A stretch of 64,000 bases of DNA from Vibrio maritimus (GTDB taxonomy: Bacteria > Pseudomonadota > Gammaproteobacteria > Enterobacterales > Vibrionaceae): contig BBMT01000004.1 in NCBI GenBank assembly GCA_000755425.1, positions 310,001-374,000 on the forward strand. Reading direction: 5' to 3'. The number at the start of each line of letters is the position of its first letter. The first letter of the stretch is position 1. The translations under genes were made by a program, and so were the position numbers. Under the pieces are notes generated by a model. It made no database searches, was not told the origin of the DNA, and was given only the letters and a program-made list of their open reading frames with translations. Shown in pieces: positions 1 to 8,712 of this stretch.

Positions 1-972
1 CAACTTATTAAACAACATTACCGTCTATTTTGTTGGTGGCATATTACTGTACGCTTACATTACGTCTTCCGGTTTAATCCTTCAGGATGTGTTAGGTCTG
101 AACGCCAAAGTGGCGTCGGCACTGTTTGTACTCATTTTTTCAGCATTCGTTTGGCACTCGACACGAGCGGTAGATAGAATCTCGGTCGTTTTGATTGCTT
201 CATGATACTGAGCTTTGTATTTGGTGTTTCTGGATTGGCGGTTAAGGTCGACATGTCGGTACTGTTTGACACTATCGGTGAAGAAAATGCATACGCCCCA
301 TACGCTATGGCCATGCTGCCAGTTGCGTTGACATCTTTTGGCTATCACCATTCTGTGTCATCTATGCGTGCTTACTATGGTGAAGAGACGAAAGCTAAAT
401 ACGCGATTTTGGGCGGCACTGTGATAGCACTTAGCCTCTATTTCCTATGGCTATTTAGTATCTTCGGCAACTTACCGCGCGCGAATTTCGGTCCGGTAAT
501 AGAACAAGGCGGCAACGTTGATGCATTGCTCAAAGCGCTTGGCTCCGTCATTGAGTCCGAGCAGGTTGCGAATGCGATCAACACCTTCTCTATGGCGGCG
601 ATATTGTCATCATTTATTGGTGTTGGCTTAGGTGTATTTGATTTCTTAGCTGACTTCTTCAAGTTTAGCGACGACAAATCAGGTCGTACTAAGACGTGGC
701 TAGTTACCTTTTTTCCACCACTCGTGCTCTCACTACTATTCCCATTCGGCTTCGTTATTGCCATTGGTTATGCCGGTGCGGCTGCGACGGTGTGGGCATG
801 TATTATCCCTGCATTATTAGCACGCAAAACACGTCAGGTGCATGCAGGAGCAGGAGGCTTTACGGCTCCTGGTGGCAATGCAATGATTTCTGTCGTCATC
901 GGGTTTGGTGTATTGACCGCAATCTTCCATGTGCTTTCTATGTTGGGAATGCTGCCTAACTTTACTGGCTAA
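1..972 (+). CDS. Aromatic amino acid permease (HAAAP family), 5' end outside window, one frameshift
   Basis: Inner-membrane proton-coupled transporter of the hydroxy/aromatic amino acid permease family (Mtr, TnaB, TyrP), which imports tryptophan or tyrosine. The reading frame enters at base 2, stops at 203-205, and continues in another frame from about 202 to 972. Joined, the two parts give a continuous multi-helix protein containing family-typical stretches such as SFGYHHSVSSMRAYYG, FFPPLVLSLLFPFGF and AIGYAGAAATVWA. The break near 200 is repaired by one base and is probably a sequence error. The first residues lie outside the window. RidA follows about 100 bases downstream on the same strand. 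Substrate cannot be decided here; a TnaB or Mtr-like role is the best guess. Confidence 0.8.
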
Positions 973-1073
973 CGTTAATCTCTGTTTTAAAACCACCATT
1001 ATTTATATTCAGTGTGACTAGCAGCAGTGCGCTGCTGGTCCATTCTGACCGTAATAAACAATTAGGAAAAAAA

Positions 1074-1457
1074 ATGAACGCAATTTCTACAGACAAAGCG
1101 CCGCTTGCTATTGGGCCATATGTTCAAGGGGTGAGCTTTAGTGATATGGTTATCACATCGGGTCAGTTGCCGATTAACCCTGAAACCAAGATAATGCCAG
1201 ATGATGTCGCGGAGCAAACAAGCCAATCTCTTCAAAATGCACTTGCGATTATTTCTGCGTCAGGCTTAGACGCACGTAACATTGTCAAAACCACAGTGTT
1301 TGTAAAAGATCTCAATGATTTCAGTAGAGTGAATGAGGTATACGAGCAGTTTTTCGTCAATCACAATGCTCCATTTCCGGCGCGCTCATGTGTAGAGGTA
1401 GCAAGACTGCCAATGGATGCCAAGGTCGAAATAGAAGTGATTGCTGCAAGAGGGTAG
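1074..1457 (+). CDS. ridA: RidA family enamine/imine deaminase
   Basis: Small cytosolic protein (127 aa) of the YjgF/YER057c/UK114 family. It hydrolyses reactive enamines and imines such as 2-aminoacrylate released by PLP enzymes, giving ketoacid plus ammonia. The start at 1074 (MNAISTDKAPLAIGPY) follows an AGGA ribosome site and matches family N-termini; a longer in-frame start at 1014 adds 20 non-conserved residues. The family signature near the C-terminus, PARSCVEVARLP, includes the arginine that binds the substrate carboxylate, followed by VEIEVIA. The gene lies directly behind an aromatic amino acid permease. If a tryptophanase gene precedes that permease outside the window, RidA would clear the aminoacrylate it releases; this is inference. 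Confidence 0.9.
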   Translation: MNAISTDKAPLAIGPYVQGVSFSDMVITSGQLPINPETKIMPDDVAEQTSQSLQNALAIISASGLDARNIVKTTVFVKDLNDFSRVNEVYEQFFVNHNAPFPARSCVEVARLPMDAKVEIEVIAARG

Positions 1458-1469
1458 TGTGCGTTTGGG

Positions 1470-1489
1470 GGCGCCTCTAATGCGGCGCC
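1470..1489 (+). terminator. Possible terminator hairpin after ridA
   Basis: Inverted GGCGCC arms separated by eight bases lie 12 bases after the ridA stop. Only a short TTAT follows, so the T-tract is weak. It may terminate ridA, but the evidence is the hairpin alone. Confidence 0.35.
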
Positions 1490-1560
1490 TTATCGTGAGC
1501 TCGCAGCTCATTCCCAATATCTAGACGGGTTTAATTGTGTGGTCACACTAAATTGAATTG

Positions 1561-1782
1561 TTATTTGCTCTGCCAAGTTTTACTGATCCATCCCCCAATA
1601 TTCTCATCAAAGTAGCTTCCGCTAAATTCTTGTTTGTATTCAACGACATTGTCGATGCTCGGGCGTTCATCCAAAAGGTGATTGATATACACAGCCATCG
1701 GGTCATCGAATTGATCACGCCGCTTTCTTTCTGCCACTTCTTTGATGATTTGCATGCGGTATGCCTTGCTCATTTTTTTCAT
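1561..1782 (-). CDS. Small hypothetical protein, 73 aa
   Basis: Unrecognised small charged protein (73 aa), beginning MKKMSKAYRMQIIKEVAERK and ending in GGWISKTWQSK. The coding case rests on a very good ribosome site, TGGAGGT, six bases before the ATG at 1782. The N-terminal half looks like a basic amphipathic helix, and there is no signal peptide or membrane segment. It stands alone between ridA and the siderophore-interacting protein, transcribed against both. Function is unknown. Confidence 0.6.
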   Translation of the reverse strand: MKKMSKAYRMQIIKEVAERKRRDQFDDPMAVYINHLLDERPSIDNVVEYKQEFSGSYFDENIGGWISKTWQSK

Positions 1783-2035
1783 GTTTTACCTCCATTGTTG
1801 TGAGCGGTCTATCAAACATAGAAGTCAATTCTACCTTGGTCAAATTATGAACAGTGCTTTGTAGAAAAATATACTAAAGAGTGATAGGGGCGTTTACGTG
1901 GTACAACTAACAAAGTCTTATACTGGGAAGAAAATGACCGAACTTTGTTGAGTTCGATAAAGTAAAAGTCTGTAAAATCGGAAAAATTTGCCAAGGGATA
2001 GCATCTCGTTTCGCTTCGCTTGTGTTAAACTTAAT

Positions 2036-2054
2036 GCAAACAATAATCATTAAG
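2036..2054 (+). promoter_or_regulatory. Probable Fur box upstream of the siderophore-interacting protein
   Basis: GCAAACAATAATCATTAAG matches the 19-base Fur consensus GATAATGATAATCATTATC at about 12 positions, including the core ATAATCATTA. It ends eight bases before the start codon at 2063, so Fur bound there would cover the leader and ribosome site. Iron repression fits the gene product. This is a visual match only. Confidence 0.45.
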
Positions 2055-2062
2055 TAGATACA

Positions 2063-2833
2063 ATGAAAAAGCCAACTCCTAAAATGGCGTCTGTAAGTCA
2101 CAAACAGACCCTGTCACCTAACATGATACGAATCACATTACATAGTGAAGCATTTACACAATTTCCTATGGACAGCCTTGGCGGTTACATCAAACTGCTT
2201 TTTAACGAGCATGGCGGTACTGATCTCGATGATGAGCCATTTGATGCACGACCAAAAATGCGCACGTATACCATTCGTCGCCTCGATACATTGCGTGGTG
2301 AAATTGATGTTGATTTCGTGACTCACGTTACTGAAGACAAACTTTGTGGCTTTGGTGCTCGCTGGGCAATGGCCGCGGAAGTAGGGGACACTATATCGCT
2401 TGTAGGTCCAGGCGCTCTCCAAGAAGTCGATGTGGCAAAAGATTGGTTCTTCTTTACGGCGGATATGACGGCCTTACCGGCGCTGTCAGTAAAACTCACT
2501 ATGCTGCCACAAGGCGCGAAAGGCTATGCCGTAGTTCAGATAGAAGATATGGCAGACAAACAAGAGATTTACGTACCTGAAGACATGCAGATTATTTGGA
2601 CCACGAGTTCGTTATCGAATGAAGCAAAAGCCTTACCATGGCTTGCGGGTGAACCTTTTGTATGGTGTGCTAGCGAATTCGATGAAATGAGAGCATTGCG
2701 CCAGTATTTTAGAAACGATAAAGCGATCCCGAGAGATGCTATTTATATTAGTAGTTATTGGAAACGCGGTGTTGCTGAGGATGGCCACAAGGCTATCAAA
2801 AAAGAAGATCATGAAAAGTTTGAGTCTCAATAG
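2063..2833 (+). CDS. Siderophore-interacting protein / NAD(P)H ferric-chelate reductase
   Basis: Cytosolic flavoprotein of the SIP family (ViuB, YqjH). It reduces iron from internalised ferric siderophores. The protein has 256 aa, usual for the family. The N-terminal FAD domain carries the RTYTIR flavin motif (about residues 74-79) and the DVDFVTH strand. The C-terminal NAD(P)H domain includes WFFFTADMTALPALS and the WCASEFDEMRALRQYF region, and the typical YWKRGVAEDGH motif is near the end. The ATG at 2063 has no strong ribosome site, but a Fur-box-like sequence lies just upstream. It has no siderophore biosynthesis or receptor neighbours, so the siderophore served is unknown. Confidence 0.88.
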   Translation: MKKPTPKMASVSHKQTLSPNMIRITLHSEAFTQFPMDSLGGYIKLLFNEHGGTDLDDEPFDARPKMRTYTIRRLDTLRGEIDVDFVTHVTEDKLCGFGARWAMAAEVGDTISLVGPGALQEVDVAKDWFFFTADMTALPALSVKLTMLPQGAKGYAVVQIEDMADKQEIYVPEDMQIIWTTSSLSNEAKALPWLAGEPFVWCASEFDEMRALRQYFRNDKAIPRDAIYISSYWKRGVAEDGHKAIKKEDHEKFESQ

Positions 2834-3178
2834 TAAATTGTGACTTGCAGCCACTATTCTTAATATACTTATTCGATCCGATTATGATTCTATTAGAGAG
2901 TTGTCATCGTTCTTGATTGTTTCTATAAAATAACCTCGATCTTGGTGACTATTTCTTACGACTAAGGTCGAGGGTTTAACCAAAAATTATCCTACTCAAG
3001 TCACACTTTTCCGTCCTCTTGTGCTGAATTATTTTTACTAGCAGATTAAGTGTCTGTTTGTTACACTGCGCGGCATAAAATATAACAACACGATTACATC
3101 CCTGTATCGCTCAATATCTCTTGTACCCTACATACGAGACATAGCGAGCCTTTAATCCTAGAGAGGCCCCCGGTTACT
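2834..3178. other. Intergenic region with one inverted repeat, no gene seen
   Basis: This 345-base AT-rich gap separates the siderophore gene from the GAPDH gene. The only structure noticed is an imperfect inverted repeat at 2932-2975 (CCTCGATCTT paired with AAGGTCGAGG), without a T-tract. The GAPDH promoter presumably lies in the second half. No credible ORF was found. Confidence 0.5.
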
Positions 3179-4636
3179 ATGAGTAATAGCAACATCTCGC
3201 AAACTGAAATCCACCAAAACCAATGGCAATTAAATCAAACACTCGCTGAGTCTATTCTGCCGCTACTTGGCAGACTTTATCGAGAAAAGGGCGTGGAGGT
3301 GCTTTTATTTGGTAAAACACTCGTCAACGCAACCACCATCGATATTATTAAAACTCACCGTGTTTCCCGCCATTACAGTTCTACTTCTGTCTCTATTTCT
3401 CAAACTGCTCCAATCATTGAACGTCTAATTGAACTTGACCTTTCTCCTTGTTGTATCGACTTAGGTCAATTGGCTACTCAATACTGGTCTCAAAACGAGA
3501 GTCACCAAAATATTGATGACTTTTTGATGACGGCTCTTAATGAAAGCATTGAGAGCAATGGTTCGCTAGAAGCACGTGATGTTGTGCTGTACGGTTTTGG
3601 ACGTATTGGTCGTTTGCTTACTCGCATTTTGGTTGAGAAGAGTGGGTCAGGTTATCCGTTGCGTTTACGTGCTATCGTTGTGCGTGGCGGTCGAGACGGT
3701 GATCTTCAAAAACGTGCTAGCTTGTTGCGTCGTGACTCTGTTCACGGACAGTTCAACGGCAGCATTTTAGTTGACGAAGACAATAAAGCCTTAATTGTGA
3801 ATGGCAATTACATCCAAATCATCTACGCGAACAGCCCGAAGGATGTAGATTACACTCAGTACGGGATTGACAATGCACTTGTCGTCGACAATACAGGTGT
3901 TTGGCGAGATGCAGAAGGTCTGGGTCAACACGTTGCGTGTAATGGTGCTGAGAAAGTATTGCTGACAGCACCAGGCAAAGGGGATATTAAAAACATCGTA
4001 TTTGGTGTCAACCACGAAAGCATCTTAGCTGAAGATACAATCGTTTCAGCGGCGAGCTGCACCACAAATGCGATTACACCAACGCTAAAAGCGGTCAACG
4101 ATAAATATGGAATCGTATCTGGTCACATTGAAACGGTGCATTCTTACACTAACGATCAGAATCTTATCGATAACTACCATAGTGGCGATCGCCGTGGACG
4201 TTCAGCTTCACTCAACATGGTACTGACCTCTACAGGTGCAGCTAAAGCAGTCGCCAAAGCGCTACCAGAGCTTGCGGGCAAATTGAGTGGCAATGCTATT
4301 CGTGTTCCGACCCCTAACGTTTCAATGGCGGTTGCGAATTTGAATCTGGAAAACAACACTACCAAAGACGAGTTAAACGCTTACCTTCGCGAAGTGTCGT
4401 TGACCTCGTCGTTGTCTGCACAGATTGACTACACGGATTCTACGGAGATTGTTTCTACCGACCTTGTTGGCGCACGTCACCCTGGTATCGTTGATGGACA
4501 AGCAACTATTGCACAAGATAACCGTTGTGTACTTTATATCTGGTATGACAACGAGTTTGGTTACAGCTGCCAGGTAGTACATTGTATGGAACAAATGATG
4601 GGTGTGAAATACAAAACCTATCCAGCGTTAGCGTAA
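3179..4636 (+). CDS. Long-form glyceraldehyde-3-phosphate dehydrogenase
   Basis: A 485-aa NAD(P)-dependent dehydrogenase that oxidises glyceraldehyde 3-phosphate to 1,3-bisphosphoglycerate, or runs in reverse. The classical GAPDH core begins near residue 135 with VVLYGFGRIGRLLTR (Rossmann GxGxxG). It continues to the catalytic SAASCTTNAITP cysteine, HSYTNDQNLIDN and the C-terminal WYDNEFGYS. About 130 extra N-terminal residues precede the core, making it far longer than the usual 330 aa GapA. It resembles the long GAPDH class known from Pseudomonas and vibrios (the PA3001 type). The start at 3179 lies about 10 bases after GAGAGG. A strong terminator follows. Confidence 0.88.
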   Translation: MSNSNISQTEIHQNQWQLNQTLAESILPLLGRLYREKGVEVLLFGKTLVNATTIDIIKTHRVSRHYSSTSVSISQTAPIIERLIELDLSPCCIDLGQLATQYWSQNESHQNIDDFLMTALNESIESNGSLEARDVVLYGFGRIGRLLTRILVEKSGSGYPLRLRAIVVRGGRDGDLQKRASLLRRDSVHGQFNGSILVDEDNKALIVNGNYIQIIYANSPKDVDYTQYGIDNALVVDNTGVWRDAEGLGQHVACNGAEKVLLTAPGKGDIKNIVFGVNHESILAEDTIVSAASCTTNAITPTLKAVNDKYGIVSGHIETVHSYTNDQNLIDNYHSGDRRGRSASLNMVLTSTGAAKAVAKALPELAGKLSGNAIRVPTPNVSMAVANLNLENNTTKDELNAYLREVSLTSSLSAQIDYTDSTEIVSTDLVGARHPGIVDGQATIAQDNRCVLYIWYDNEFGYSCQVVHCMEQMMGVKYKTYPALA

Positions 4637-4711
4637 CAATCCATCGTTGCTATTCAATATTAAGTATCTAATATTCAGTATCTAGGAATATCAGCGAAAT
4701 TAGATACAAAG

Positions 4712-4750
4712 AAGCCGCCTTCGAAGTATATTGAAGGCGGCTTTTTTTTT
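4712..4750. terminator. Bidirectional rho-independent terminator between GAPDH and amylase genes
   Basis: AAGCCGCCTTC pairs with GAAGGCGGCTT, followed by nine T residues. On the other strand an A-rich flank is weaker. It sits between two convergent genes, so it probably serves GAPDH mainly and may also stop amylase transcription. Confidence 0.85.
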
Positions 4751-4762
4751 GCTTACCAGTGT

Positions 4763-6357
4763 TTATTGCTCTAACAACAAGAATCTAGCTTGGAATGGAG
4801 TTAGGTCAATGTTGTAAAACCCAGAGGTCGGCGTTACGTTGTCATTGGTTTGTAAATCATTGAGATTACCGGTAAATGCCAACTTATCACCAGAGATAGC
4901 TACTGTTTGGTTCGTTGCAGAGGTATTGACAATATAAAGAATGGATTCTTCGCCCGTTGTCTTTAAATCAGCATAGGCATTTACGTTGGCAACAATGTTT
5001 TCTCGAGTACCTTTAGCTAGCGACGGGTGCTGCGAACGCAGTGTCATGAGCTCCCTAACGTAATTCTTAAGATCAGTTTGCTCCGGTGTGAGAATGACGC
5101 CGGTGACGCCTTCGACTTTACCACTCATTCTAGCCACATGGTCATCGCACTTGCCTTGCTCGGCGCATATGTCGTTAGGTACTTTGTCGGCGAACCCTTG
5201 CAGCTCATCACCAATTTCTTCGCCATAATAGAGTGTAATTGGTCCAGTATAAGCACCAAGGAAAGAGATAGCTGCTTTGTGTCGTTGCCAATAACCTTCT
5301 TCATTTGGTTCTGCAAGGTTACCGCGTTGCAATAAATCACCGAAGCGCACTAAGTCGTGGTTGCCTAGCATTAGGTTCGGCTTAGCATGGGCAGGGTAGA
5401 GGTCGTGGGTTTGCATGCCTTCAGCAAGCGTTAATCCTCCCCTAGTTGACCGTTTACCATTTTCCTCAATAGCAAAGGCCTGCATTAAGCGATAACGCAT
5501 AGGGAAATCGAATGCAGAGCACAGCGCCGGGTTTTCGGTGCTGCCATATCCATCGCGCGCAATTTCACTCTCTCCACGCCAAATCTCTGCCACCATGTAA
5601 CCAAGTGGATTAACCAGCTCGCCATCAGCATTGGTATAGGTCACTTGTTGAGACGCATCGTCGACAGCTTTGCGGATCTCAACCCATGCATCTGTTGGAA
5701 CTTGGTAAGCTTGGTCGAGTCGCCAACCGTCAATTTTCAGCTCTTTAACCCAGTACTCGGCCACTTCTTTGAAGAAAGGAAGACTTTCTGGATAACTCAC
5801 AGGATTACTTGCTCCAGCGGGTCGGTTACCCGTCGGAGAAGCGACCACATTGTCTTTGTGGTGGCCGAAGACACCATCAAAGAAGACGTAGAGACACGCT
5901 TGTGTGCCTCTTCAACCATTCTTTTTGCATCTTCCATAGTGCCAAAGCGTGGGTCAATCGCGAAGTAGTCAGTCGCAAAATAGCCAGTTGCATCTAGTCT
6001 ATCTGCCCAATGGTTTTGTCCATTGATGGGTACCGAGTTGAATATTGGTGTCAACCACACGGCATTCATTCCAAGCTCTTGAATATAGTCGAGCGAGTCA
6101 ATAATGCCTTGGATATCACCCATGTGATGACTGGTGCCATAACCAGTACCGTGACCGATAGAAGTATTGCCATCGACAAAGCTTTCAACCATTACTTGAT
6201 AGATTCGTAAATCATCGATGTGCGCAGTGCTATGAGCGCTGCAAGCATACGTTGTTGAGGTGCCACCTTGGTCTGTTGGTGATGATGAATCATTAGAACA
6301 ACCCCATAGAAGGGTTGCACTCACGGAAAGAGAGATAAGCGATTTAACCAGTTTCAC
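4763..6357 (-). CDS. Lipoprotein alpha-amylase (GH13), one frameshift
   Basis: Glycoside hydrolase family 13 enzyme that cleaves alpha-1,4-glucans. The start at 6357 gives MKLVKSLISLSVSATLLWGCSND, a lipoprotein signal with lipobox LLWGC, so the enzyme is probably membrane-anchored. The N-terminal part (6357 to about 5893) has the barrel start with AVWLTPIF. The second part has the nucleophile strand IDGWRLDQ, the acid/base strand MVAEIWRGE and the NHD motif in LGNHDLVRF. The frames join after AHKR if one G is restored near 5893, recreating GLYVFFDGVFGHHKDN, so this is probably a sequence error. Full length is about 530 aa. The LysR gene upstream is on the same strand. Confidence 0.88.
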
Positions 6358-6548
6358 ACGATGTCCTTGTTATAGTTTTTGTAGCTTGATAGGGCATTGT
6401 TGATTATTTACCAGCTGAGTAGGCTGTGAATCATCCATGTGATGAATTTGTAAGGGTGGAGTAACAAGGCTGAGAGATCACAGTCACGCTTGGTGTAATG
6501 GTGGTTACACCAACTGTGATAGGAAGAGATGTGTTCGAGAAAGACAGA

Positions 6549-7436
6549 TTAGTTTGCGAGTGCTGCTACAAAGGTACTCTGTTGATCGATGACCGTTTTT
6601 AGTTGGCTACGGATCCACTGATTGTAAAGGCCAAAGTCTGAATGAGTCGACCAGAAAAGCGATGCGGTAACCTTTTTACCAAAGAACTCTAAATTGTCGG
6701 TCATAATGGCCAACTCTTTTGTCTTGAGTGAAGGCTCCACAATGTGCTCAGGTAAAAATGCGATGCCTTTCTGAGCTTTGCAAAGTTCGACGATGGTGGA
6801 TAGATCGTCCAAGCGCCATATTTGATGAGTTGCCAATTCAGATAGGTTAACTAACTCATCGAACCCATCCATCAACAGAATGCGAGGTAGCTTCAGTTGA
6901 TTTTCTATTAGCGATGCGTGTCCCACCCACCAACAATTGACATTGAACAACTCGTCCATATTAAAGTCGTTATCGGTTTTGTGGTACGGGTTGCCAAGCG
7001 CTAGATCTATTTTGCCTTGGCTAATATAGTTGCTTAGTACAAAGCTAGGTTTAGTAACGACCTCGAGGTCGATTTCAGGAAAGGCTTCCGAAAATTGAAA
7101 CAAGGTTTGCTTAACGTTGTTGTTATAAACCAAAGGATCAATACCGACTCGGAACACGATTTGTTCTGACTGGCTCATTTTACTCACAGCGGTGAGCAAA
7201 TCGCGATATTTACTGACTACTGGTGTAGACAGGTGAAATAAACGTTTGCCTTTATCAGTTAACGTCACTTTAGCGTTTTGTCTGATAAAAAGGTTAAACC
7301 CTAAATCGGACTCTAAATTTTGAATTGCGGTGCTTACCGTGGATTGAGATTTACCCAGCTTACGCGCTGCTGAACTAAAAGACCCCGCCTCAACCACTGC
7401 AACAAAAGAAGCAATGTTATCGAATTGCAGCTTCAT
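6549..7436 (-). CDS. LysR-type regulator 1, divergent from tad locus 1
   Basis: LysR-family transcription factor, 295 aa. The N-terminal helix-turn-helix (FVAVVEAGSFSSAARKLGKSQSTVS) is followed by a substrate-binding effector domain starting near residue 90 (FRVGIDPLV). It is homologous over its whole length to the LysR gene at 23861-24711. Shared stretches include GNPYHKTD, the QKGIAFLP motif and the MKLQFDN start. Both genes are transcribed away from a flp pilin gene, so it is the likely cognate regulator of tad locus 1. It probably acts from the 480-base divergent intergenic region, with autoregulation as usual for LysR proteins. The effector is unknown. Confidence 0.9.
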   Translation of the reverse strand: MKLQFDNIASFVAVVEAGSFSSAARKLGKSQSTVSTAIQNLESDLGFNLFIRQNAKVTLTDKGKRLFHLSTPVVSKYRDLLTAVSKMSQSEQIVFRVGIDPLVYNNNVKQTLFQFSEAFPEIDLEVVTKPSFVLSNYISQGKIDLALGNPYHKTDNDFNMDELFNVNCWWVGHASLIENQLKLPRILLMDGFDELVNLSELATHQIWRLDDLSTIVELCKAQKGIAFLPEHIVEPSLKTKELAIMTDNLEFFGKKVTASLFWSTHSDFGLYNQWIRSQLKTVIDQQSTFVAALAN

Positions 7437-7919
7437 AAATTGACTAACCTTTGTGTCTTTTGACTACTTATAATTATATAAATTAAGCTTTTTAGCATAC
7501 ATTAGCTTGGTCTTAAGTGATTTACAATAGTGATACCCAAAGAGTGTTAGTTTGGTTTTGATAAACAACTAACCAAGGCGATGAATTTTGATTTACATGG
7601 CGTTTCGTGCACTCAACCATTTGCGAATGGAATAGCTCCCGTAACCTGTGAAATATATTTAGCATTAAATGTGATCTGTGCCACATAGTTGGGCTCGCTA
7701 TGCGAACGAAATCTGTGCTTTCTGCAAGTTAATGTTGAAAAAGTAAACACTTATGGCGTCGGCGGCGACACTAGGGTTGGCGCATTGTTAGAGTTGTAAA
7801 CGAGGGGGTTCTTTGAGCAGGCTATCGATAAAGTCGATAGCAGCTATTTTTTTGATATTTTGAGCATAATTTACAATATGAAATGCTTATTGTTGAATAA
7901 CGTTCAAAGGAATAAAAAT
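7437..7919. promoter_or_regulatory. Divergent control region lysR1 / flp1
   Basis: This 483-base stretch has no gene. It must hold the promoters for lysR1 and for tad locus 1. It contains the dyad at 7822-7840 followed by a run of seven T residues. The flp1 ribosome site AAAGGA lies about 9 bases before the ATG at 7920. Promoter elements could not be placed with confidence. Confidence 0.6.
7822..7840 (+). promoter_or_regulatory. Dyad/hairpin in flp1 leader, shared with flp2
   Basis: CTATCGATAAAGTCGATAG forms a perfect dyad (8-base arms with the flanking G and C) and is followed seven bases later by TTTTTTT. It ends 79 bases before the flp1 start. The flp2 leader has GTATCGGTGAGACCGATAG at nearly the same distance (74 bases). 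The common pattern is TATCG-N7-CGATAG. It could be a LysR operator, an RNA hairpin, or an attenuator-like terminator. Confidence 0.55.
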
Positions 7920-8135
7920 ATGATGACTAAGCTTTATGTAAACGCAGTGACGCTTCTAAACGAGTTTAAGCGTGATGAGCGCGGTGTTACAGCAATTGAA
8001 TATGGTTTGATTGGTGTGGCGATGGCGGTTGCTTTGGCTGCTATCCTTGGTACAGGTGAAGGCGAGTTTCTGAAAGAGCTAACGGATGCATTTGATGGAA
8101 TTGCAAGTAAGTTGAGCACTGCTACTGGTAGCTAA
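7920..8135 (+). CDS. flp: Flp/Tad type IVc prepilin 1
   Basis: Major pilin of the Tad (tight adherence) pilus, 71 aa. The start at 7920 (MMTKLYV) follows AAAGGA; a longer in-frame start at 7860 adds 20 residues without a ribosome site. The leader ends in the Flp cleavage motif: processing by TadV between G and V in RG-VTAIEYGLI leaves mature VTAIEYGLI with the conserved Glu5-Tyr6 pair. The hydrophobic segment GVAMAVALAAIL follows, then a short C-terminal tail EFLKELTDAFDGIASKL. It is the first gene of tad locus 1, separated from tadV by 106 bases. That gap may let the pilin be expressed above the assembly genes. Confidence 0.95.
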   Translation: MMTKLYVNAVTLLNEFKRDERGVTAIEYGLIGVAMAVALAAILGTGEGEFLKELTDAFDGIASKLSTATGS

Positions 8136-8241
8136 TATCTATTTGGGTTTCGTGCAAAGGTAGTGTCGACCGATGGCAATCGGCGATGCTACCTTTTCTC
8201 AAGATATATAGGTAGGAAAACCAATAAAAATATAACCACCA

Positions 8242-8680
8242 ATGCTTTATATAATTTTGCTTGCTTGCACTTGTATTTATATATCCGTTTTCGATATTCG
8301 TTCTAGACGCATCACTAACATCAGTGTTCTTGGTTTACTTGTTTTACAATGTGTGTTGCTTTTGAAAAGCGAAATCTACTTTACGTCAGCTTTAGTTGTC
8401 CTAATTGTTGGGCTCTTTTTATTTTGGCGAGGTTGGGTAGCCGCTGGTGACATCAAGTTTGCAAGTGTGTTGGCTTTGGCGCTGCCTATGAGCCAGTTAC
8501 CAATGGCGGTGATTTTAACAGGTTGGCAGGAGGTGCTGTTTCATTGTTCTACCTCATACTCAACCATTGGGATCCAAATAGAAGACAACGTCAAGTTGCA
8601 TCCCGTACGGCGTTGCCATTAGTTTAGGGTTTTGCTTAGTGATTGTGGTGCACCAAACACCTCTGCTCTTAAAAGCTTAA
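8242..8680 (+). CDS. tadV: TadV/CpaA prepilin peptidase 1, two frameshifts
   Basis: Aspartic inner-membrane peptidase that removes the Flp leader peptide. Two catalytic aspartates are visible: one in VFDIRSRRITN near the N-terminus and one in the GD motif AAGDIKFASVL near residue 72. The first frame runs to about 8520. Restoring one base gives LAGGAVSLFYLILNHWDPN and the conserved ending ASRTALPL. A second base near 8622 (TTT to TTTT) continues the protein through LGFCLVIVV to a stop at 8680. Total length is about 147 aa, as expected. Both breaks look like homopolymer undercalls. No clear ribosome site precedes the ATG at 8242. Confidence 0.85.
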
Positions 8681-8712
8681 CCACAATTAGAACCACCTCG
8701 GGGGAAACGAAC

